A stretch of DNA of 64,000 bases. Source: Zymoseptoria tritici IPO323. Its lineage: Eukaryota; Ascomycota; Dothideomycetes; Mycosphaerellales; Mycosphaerellaceae. A program made the position numbers and the translations under genes. Shown piece by piece: positions 58,131-64,000 of this stretch. The DNA lies in assembly GCF_000219625.1 (NCBI RefSeq), contig NC_018217.1, positions 3,224,001 to 3,288,000 of the forward strand, written 5' to 3'. Position 1 is the first letter of the stretch. Each line of letters opens with the position of its first letter. A model generated the notes under the pieces. It was given only the letters and a program-made list of their open reading frames with translations. It was not told the origin of the DNA and did not search any database.

Positions 58131-59189
58131 TACTAAGTTTAGAGTGTTTCCTCCTAAGCTAGCGCTTAACAACTACTACTCCGATTACCTTAATATTGTA
58201 GTATGTTATAGCTAGAGTTATTCGCTCGGCGCTTATTTAATTTTTATATCGATTAACCGTCTAGTTATAATGTTATCGTCGTCGGCGGTGCGTATAGTTA
58301 TTTAAAGTTTTCGAATTCGAGCTTATATAAGCTAAAGTTATACTTACTAGTCGGTAGATTCTTATATACGCGATAACTCTATAACTACACTAGCGATTAA
58401 CACTATTCTTTTTTTACGCTTTACCGACGACAGCGAACTATAGCTCTATATAGTTACTATAATAATTATGCGATAGCTTTAATACGTTATATAGGAGCAA
58501 AGTCGAGATAAGTTCGCCGCCGCTAGTAAGGCGCTAGTTAGAGGACCCTAATTTTTAGCGTTAAATTTCCCTTATTAGTAAACCTAATACTTTCCTCTAC
58601 GATAGCGTAGTCGCATCCCCTAGGAACTAGAACAGAGATATACTATTACTAAGATCTAGTAGCAGAAACGTAGTTAGAGAAAGAACGGGGGGAAACGGAG
58701 GCGAATTAGTAAAGATATGTACATCCTTAGCTTTTATATATCGAGGGGTAAGAAATTCGAGTCGGATTCGAGAACCCTAGGAACCTTAAATTCCGTAAAA
58801 TTCGATATAACTAACTTATATTAATTGTTGCACTATAATAATATAACTAAATTCGCTAGTTGTTTTTTTGTATAATAGTATAGAACGCGTACTATGCGAC
58901 GAATGTTGTTTTAAGACTATTAAATGTATGCGTAACTGCGCGGTATAGAATCTAGCTAAGAGCGGGTACTCCCGCTTCCCCGCGGAGGTAACAGTTTTAG
59001 GGGTTTAGCCTTAAAGTTTATATACTTAGCAAATTCTTACAACTACTAACGACTCTTTAAGTACTAATATCGCGACGACGGAGGCTTATAAAAAATAAGT
59101 AAGTATAAAGGGCTTTAAGAGCAAGATAAGGGCTTTCGATTAAGCCCGCGATAATAGGAATCGGCTCGTTAGGGGCTAAGATATAGCCC
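58131..59189. other. RIP-mutated spacer inside the DNA element
   Basis: No gene seen; stops in all frames. A small GC-rich inverted repeat (AGCGGG TACT CCCGCT) lies near 58961-58976. Confidence 0.5.
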
Positions 59190-60216
59190 TCGAGGGCTAC
59201 TATAATATATAATAGGCTTTAAATAACGCTATATAATTAATCCTATAGTCCTAATGCTTACAAGCTATAGCTATAAAGTCTATAAATCGCTAACTCTAGT
59301 TCTCTATGCTATACTCCGGTATAAGGTTAGCATGCCTCCGAACCTAGTGCTTTAATAGCTTAAATGTCTTCTTAATAGGGTTGTAGTCTAGTAAATAAGG
59401 CGGTAGGAACAACAGCCTTACGCTATGTTTATAGCACATCTACTATATCCTTATACGCTCGTATATAGTATAGTTATCTATAATAAGGACTAAACGAGGG
59501 CTAGGGAATAGAGTTATCCGTAGCAACACTATAGCCTATAGCTATAATAAGAAGTCCTTAGTCTTTATACTACCTTGTTTAATTAAGGGCTCCGGTAGAC
59601 ATCTATTTATAGTATAAGCCGGCAGAACGCTAAATCGCTCCGAGTAGTAAAGGTGTTTAATATCTCTTGCTAGTATGCCTTTTAGAGCCTAACCTCTTCT
59701 CCTTAGTGCTAGCTTATTACTAGTATATATCTTATCGACGTATACTAGTTAAATAGCTAGTAGCTCTTAAATCTACGCTTAGAATATAGCCCTTGCTATG
59801 TCGTCTCGTTAAGTAGCACTACGTGCAAGAAGCTTATATATAAAGTCCTTATCTATAAGGCAACGAGCAATAGTCCGCGTATGTATCTAGAGCGAGAACT
59901 ACTCGTAACATAGCTCTTATATCTCCTTATACTACAACTACGACCGTTCTATAAGACAATTAAGGATAAAGTCCCTATAGTGTAGCTCGATAGTCCGTAG
60001 ACGACTACTACGCTAAGGGAAGACGGTGCCGGTAAGGTTAAATCGTTTAATCCGAACATATATAGTACTACGAGAGCCTCTATTATCGTTAAGGAGTAGG
60101 TTAACGACGTCCGGTGCGGTCTAACGGTCGAGAAGACATAATTCTATTAAGTTTTCGTCTTGCCTCGTAAAGCGTCTTCGGCTAACTACGCCGGTAGGGA
60201 TTACGCCTCGAGGTAT
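59190..60216 (-). pseudogene. Tc1/mariner-type DDE transposase (RIP-inactivated)
   Basis: Minus strand, about 340 codons. The likely start is an ATA (old ATG) at 60216, before P-R-G-V-I-P. A helix-turn-helix region follows (R-R-R-F-T-R-Q-D-E-N-L-I-E-L near 60150). First catalytic Asp in Y-V-D-K-I-Y-T-S-N-K near 59740, second in L-I-I-D-N-Y-T-I-Y near 59480, and then F-L-P-P-Y-L-L-D-Y-N-P-I-K-K-T-F near 59370-59410. There the third acidic residue, expected Glu in N-P-I-E, is Lys (GAG to AAG after T, a RIP-type change). The second-to-third spacing is 34 residues (DD34-type). Many TAG/TAA stops; dead. Confidence 0.8.
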
Positions 60217-60345
60217 AGTCGGATGTTTATAGAAAGTAGATTAATCGAGAGCATACAATAAGAGCTTCAAAATAAGCTACTTATTAGGCTGTATAGTGTG
60301 TAATTGCAGGTGTAGTAGTCGTGAAGATAATTAATAGTTGCATTA

Positions 60346-60398
60346 GTGAGAGGAAGTTAAGAATCAAATTGAAGTCTTGGCGTCCAGACCCTTTTGTC
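60346..60398 (-). repeat. Right inverted end
   Basis: Reverse complement of the left end; shares GACAAAAGGGTCTGGACGCC. Confidence 0.75.
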
Positions 60399-60800
60399 TT
60401 CTCGAATATGCTTGACTAAGCATTCGGAGCTGTCTCCACGGCCAACACGAACACATCTTGGACGCGACACAAATCAATCGACCACAAGTCGCTCCTTCGT
60501 TCACTGTCGCCTGATGTACGGAGTAGTTTATCGAGTGCGGGCTCACTGTTGAGGATAGCTGACGACAGAATCTTGCAGTATGCATGTGCTACTTCGCCCG
60601 CAGGATGGTTCCCCACGATCCTCACTCCGGCCAGCGAGCGTTGGCAGAGATGCATATGTGGTTGATTCCTGGGAGCAAATGGATGCACGAGCTTACCAGA
60701 CAGCCAGACTGTCTGAAGCCGCACGGTTCTCGGCCTTCATCTACCTCCTTTTCACCCAGGGCGGAGCCTCCTCATCGGATGCGATCCAGACTTTGCAGAC
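60399..60800. other. Region upstream of the ankyrin gene
   Basis: Balanced composition with three overlapping ORFs of 70-140 codons on both strands. One plus-strand frame (from 60580) is open to 61005 but disagrees with the splice-consistent frame used below. Probably promoter and undetermined 5' exon(s). Confidence 0.4.
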
Positions 60801-61770
60801 TGTCTCGCAACAAGTTCTCATGGCGGTTCAAACCACGACCAGGCCGGACTATTGGCAGCAATCCGCAGCCTCCCTGACTACATTGAGAGTGTGCTCAAGC
60901 TCTTCAAAGTTACGATGGAGGCTTCCATCGCTGGAGGTGAGTAATTTGTCACTGAGATCATGCAATTGGCGAGAGAGAAGCGACATCAGCTCACGACAGA
61001 AGTGATTCTGCGGGACTGCTTGTCTAATGCTGTTAGAACGAATCGAGCCGACGATACCCTTGATAGAACTACCGGAACCAGTATGCTTAGAAGCCTGTGC
61101 AGCCAGGGCGGCGTTGACGACATCGAATGGCTTCTAGAGATATTCTCCCTCGGCACCTTCGTGGAGCAAGTCTGCTCCGAAATGCTACGGGATCAGCCAA
61201 ACTCCGAAGCCGCAGCGTTCGAGAAGATTCAGGAGTATATTGCATGCAACGGACATGTTTGACAGTGCCTGCATTTGTGGGGTTGGTCATATCGTCAAGA
61301 CTGGCCTCGAGCAAGGCATTCGTCTCAGCGCGGCCGACCGTAAAGGCCGGCCTGCACTTCACTTCGCTGCATTGTTTGGGTCTGCCGCCGTAGTGGATCT
61401 TCTGATCGTACACGGTGCGGACGCGAATCACGAGGATCCCGTATACGGCACACTACTCAGGGCAGCCTTAGGGAGAAGCGCCGGCTCGAACTTTGGCCTG
61501 CCTGAGCTTCCAAAGTACACTCAAGCGTATGCACGATCACTGAGAAGGAAGCCTTTGGGACCTGGACGCCGAGTCAATCCGTACCCAGTTATCAATCAGG
61601 CTGAGGAATGCGAGAAGATCGTGCTGCTTCTCCTTCAGAAAGGCGCCCACTCAACTCTTCCTCCAGGCACGCTGAGTTGCAGCCTTACATGGGCAGAAAT
61701 ACTCGTTGCGCCTGGCGAGGAATTCGCGAGCATAGAGGACGGAGTTATACGATCCCCAAGTCGTTCGTAA
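60801..61770 (+). pseudogene. Ankyrin-repeat protein gene, 5' end unresolved, with a frameshift
   Basis: An exon ending at 60936 reads A-G-L-L-A-A-I-R-S-L-P-D-Y-I-E-S. A 63-base intron (60937-60999, GTGAGT...ACAG) joins in phase to an exon with D-D-I-E-W-L-L-E-I-F. That frame hits TGA at about 61261, while the repeats continue in the next frame: A-C-I-C-G-V-G-H-I-V-K, then G-R-P-A-L-H-F-A-A-L-F-G and V-V-D-L-L-I-V-H-G-A-D-A-N. These are two ankyrin units of the usual 33-residue type. So one extra base (or two missing) lies near 61250, unless an unseen intron repairs it. The frame ends TAA at 61768. Ankyrin repeats bind other proteins; the role here is unknown. It is a tail-to-tail neighbour of the NmrA-like gene. 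Confidence 0.55.
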
Positions 61771-62007
61771 TTGGAAGGTAAGCCATCAGCCTGAAGGAGG
61801 ACCATGCTGCGCGATGGTGATCCGGTTCGCTCGATGCTGTATACAATGCAACACAGGAGCCTCACTGATATACACAATCCATGGGCAGACATGCGCAGAG
61901 TCTCAGGCTTACATAATGACTGCCTTGTATCTGGCCCGCCAGCGTTTTTCGTTAGATCGCTACAGACGAGAAATCCCGCTGAGCTGGGATCCGCAGCTTC
62001 CTCCTTG
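61771..62007. other. Gap between the ankyrin and NmrA-like genes
   Basis: ORFs of about 91 codons start at 61804 and 61814 and run into the NmrA-like gene on the other strand; no domain. They may be a further ankyrin-gene exon after a GTAAGC at 61779, but this is not supported by phase. Confidence 0.35.
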
Positions 62008-63169
62008 CTACAACAACGTCCTTTCCTTCAAAAACTCTCTGACTTCGGTGAGCTGGAAAGTACCAAGCTTAAGGTATGAGTCAGGTTAGGAGTGGTCGTC
62101 GTGGTCATCAAGAGGTTAGTACTTACGTCGTCTGGCGTGATGAGATTCAACTCCCGGATGGCAGCTTCGCCGCCGTAGTATCCAGGACTGTTCAGATACT
62201 CTAGCGCCTCGCCAAACTCCATGCCCATTCCGCCTGGCATGAGCTTGTCCATGGCATCAACAGTCCCGCGCTGATACTTCACCTCCACACCGAGGTTCTT
62301 GCTTCAGATCTGAGCAATTTCATTGAAGCTGATCTCTGAGGTATAACCCATCAGATTCTTTCCCGGAGCAGCCTTGACGAGTGCTTTGACCAAAGGGCCG
62401 GTGTCATTGCGAGCGTCGATCATCGGCACTGGCTTGTTGCCATCTATTGGTAGACTCATGATGTATCCTTCCGGTGTCTGTCCATATTCAGCTGCGTTCG
62501 CCATGTAAACGCCGAAGAGCTTGAAGCTCACCATTCGAGGAGCCAAAGTTGTGTCAAGATTCGACAAATAGCACGCCGCTTGGAAAAACGACGACTTCCC
62601 GTGAAGCCCGGGGTAATTCTCTTGCAGATACTCGACGATACGCCATTTGCTTTCGAAATGGTAGTTCCACGTAATCTTTCCTCCGCTCCACTTCCTCGAA
62701 TCGGTCAGCACAGAAAGCACTAGCATGTCGAGAGTCACGATAGTGGACTGGGCTGCATCGACAATGTTTCTGCCTTGCTGGATTTCGGCCTCGAAGGAGA
62801 TAACGTTGATGGTCTTGCCAGTCCTCTTGGCCCTCTCTTGATTTCCCTTGTCCTGCATTTGCTGCCAGAAGTCGGTGACGCCGCAGATAACGTTGGAGCC
62901 GCTGAATGCGGTCTTGAGACTGCCGATGTCGTCCAGGTCTGCAAAAACCATGTCGACACCTTGATCGGTCCATGCTTTGCTAGACGCCTTGCTCGGATCA
63001 CGACTGATGCCACGGATCTTCCATCCGGGCTCGTTGATGTATGCATCGGCGACCGAAGCGCCCTGGCTTTTCGTCAGAACGCGATGACATACGATGCTGC
63101 GGCGGATAGCATTTTCAAACTGACCTGAGTACCAGTGATGCCGACAATGGTGATGAGTTTGGTAGCCAT
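62008..63169 (-). pseudogene. NmrA-like NAD(P)-binding protein, one in-frame nonsense codon
   Basis: Minus strand, exons 63169-63125, 63062-62127 and 62067-62008 (or 62052-62008). Intron 1 (62 bases, GTCAGT...CCAG) lies inside the dinucleotide-binding motif: V-G-I-T-G-T-Q joins to G-A-S-V-A-D-A, the usual G-x-x-G-x-x-G of NmrA-type atypical short-chain dehydrogenases. Intron 2 starts GTAAGT at 62126. Conserved features: R-G-I-S-R-D-P, a D-L-D-D segment, F-F-Q-A-A. The product would be about 345 residues, normal for the family, which acts as redox sensor or reductase. TGA at 62304-62306 stands where Trp or Arg is expected (Q-I-x-S-K-N-L-G), so the last 75 residues or so are lost unless read through. 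CGA or TGG to TGA is the likely cause. Confidence 0.75.
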
Positions 63170-63193
63170 CTGGACCGCCTCTCGTGTATCTTA

Positions 63194-63546
63194 CTACTCT
63201 GTCGAAGACTGAGCTTGCTGCCAAAGTGCTTTTCGAATGGTGTCAAAGTGGGGATCTCTCACAAGAGAAAGGTCTTCCATCTGCGATCCCTCGTTGAGCT
63301 GCATCATGCCTGCTGCTCCGTCTCATTTTAGGTTGTGTAACACGCGGTTGGTCAGCGTTCGACGTGCGCGTTTTCTCCGATATTACCAATCACGCAGTAC
63401 CCTGGTGTCGAGTTTCCTTTGGGACCCTCGTGTCTGTAAAGCTGCTTCCTGATGATGTCCGGACGATGTTGTTCGATAGATGGAGCTACGATGGCGATGA
63501 GCATGTCCTTCAAAATTTGACGCGAAATGATGAAGCCTTCTTCCAT
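63194..63546 (-). CDS. Unrecognised gene, 3' part (at least two exons)
   Basis: The last exon, 63321-63194, ends E-TAG with D-P-H-F-D-T-I-R-K-A-L-W-Q-Q. The upstream exon contains E-G-F-I-I-S-R-Q-I-L-K-D-M-L and E-Q-H-R-P-D-I-I-R-K-Q-L. An intron (GTACTG donor near 63402, acceptor ATGAG at 63322, CTGAC branch-like site) joins P-G|AC-G in phase. Met at 63546 is the first in frame, but earlier exons may exist. The stop is only 24 bases from the ATG of the NmrA-like gene on the same strand, so its promoter would lie inside this gene. No domain recognised. Confidence 0.4.
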
Positions 63547-64000
63547 CTTGCCAGCCTTCTCTCTTACCGTTCTTCCTTCTTTCCCTCATCCACGACCCGT
63601 ATCCGTCTGCTCCAGAAGCATCCCTCAACTGCTATGCGGCATACGGTCTGCCAGGCCCTGACAAGCTCAGCGAGAGGAGACCCATGGATGCGATGGATCC
63701 TCCCCGTGCGCGGGTCTCGGACTCTCGGCGACTACAGAAGCGCGAAAAGATCCAAGGTCTGCTCATAGTCTACATCGGAGAGTAGTCTTGCACGATGAGG
63801 ATCTCCTCCGGTCGTCTTGTCTCCGTTAGCGGACTTAATATGCACCGCCTTAAGGCCGAGCTCGATCCTTCACGATCGACCTTGCTAATTGCTACTGCAA
63901 GCAGCGTGAGAACAAGCGAAGGCTGTCTCTACGCCGTGTCTGGAAAGAATGCTGGTGACAGGAGTCTTCCTCTCGCATGAACTGCGCTACAATCCCGCCC
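63547..64000. other. Right edge, balanced composition
   Basis: Overlapping ORFs of 60-134 codons on both strands without a recognisable domain. It may contain 5' exons of the minus-strand gene at 63194. Confidence 0.35.

Larger units (their letters stand above)
55815..60398. mobile_element. DNA transposon-like element with inverted ends and a Tc1/mariner transposase
   Basis: Bases 55815-55870 and 60346-60398 are inverted copies of each other: GACAAAAGGGTCTGGACGCC is shared exactly, and the inner 30 bases match imperfectly. The interior (about 55900-60300) is RIP-mutated and the ends are not. It holds a plus-strand long ORF and a minus-strand transposase. No TA or other target duplication is visible beside the ends, so the true borders, or a nest of two elements, remain open. 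Confidence 0.6.

Noticed and set aside
61804..62089. Two 91-codon plus-strand ORFs overlapping the 3' end of the NmrA-like gene
   Set aside because: No domain, and the opposite strand has a well-supported exon and intron here.

Overview
The window looks like DNA from a filamentous ascomycete (Pezizomycotina; a plant-associated Dothideomycete is my guess, no more). Genes have short GT-AG introns of about 50-65 bases. The repeats are dominated by Ty3/Gypsy and Ty1/Copia retroelements and a Tc1/mariner transposon. Most repeats carry the mark of repeat-induced point mutation (RIP): CpA and TpG are depleted, TpA is enriched, CpG is kept, and codons are lost as CAG to TAG, CAA to TAA, TGG to TAG and ATG to ATA.

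Bases 1-38280 are one nest of three LTR retrotransposons. The outer element (Gypsy-A, + strand) begins left of the window and ends at a probable 3' LTR near 38280. A tandem LTR-internal-LTR-internal-LTR chromovirus array (Gypsy-C, - strand, 2110-15643) sits in its gag-pol with a 5-bp target duplication. A second large Gypsy (Gypsy-B, + strand, 19838-33660) sits in its integrase with a 4-bp duplication. Removing both restores one Gypsy-A reading frame (apart from RIP stops) across both junctions. Gypsy-A and Gypsy-B each carry, downstream of pol, a long extra ORF of about 930-1060 codons from one family. It has a conserved HxD...H...R pattern suggestive of a 2-oxoglutarate/Fe(II) dioxygenase. 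Gypsy-C carries a different, spliced accessory gene opposite to gag-pol.

Bases 38281-44630 are very AT-rich: several tandem satellites, two long ACT trinucleotide tracts, one broken gene and two genes (41451-42234 and 43716-44337) of RIP-like composition. These two keep open frames and phase-consistent canonical introns.

From 44630 the composition becomes balanced. This part holds a decayed secreted alpha/beta-hydrolase (45786-47068), a RIP-mutated Copia element (47387-54548) that itself holds an un-mutated SINE-like retroposon with a 14-bp target duplication, a small secreted protein with ten cysteines (54686-55162, - strand), a 4.6-kb element with inverted ends and a decayed Tc1/mariner transposase (55815-60398), an ankyrin-repeat gene with a frameshift, an NmrA-like gene with one nonsense codon, and the 3' part of an unrecognised gene at the right edge.

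Overall this is a transposon graveyard beside a small gene island of the kind where effector-like genes often lie. Nothing suggests an operon or a biosynthetic cluster. Calls were made by reading the sequence; no database search was possible.
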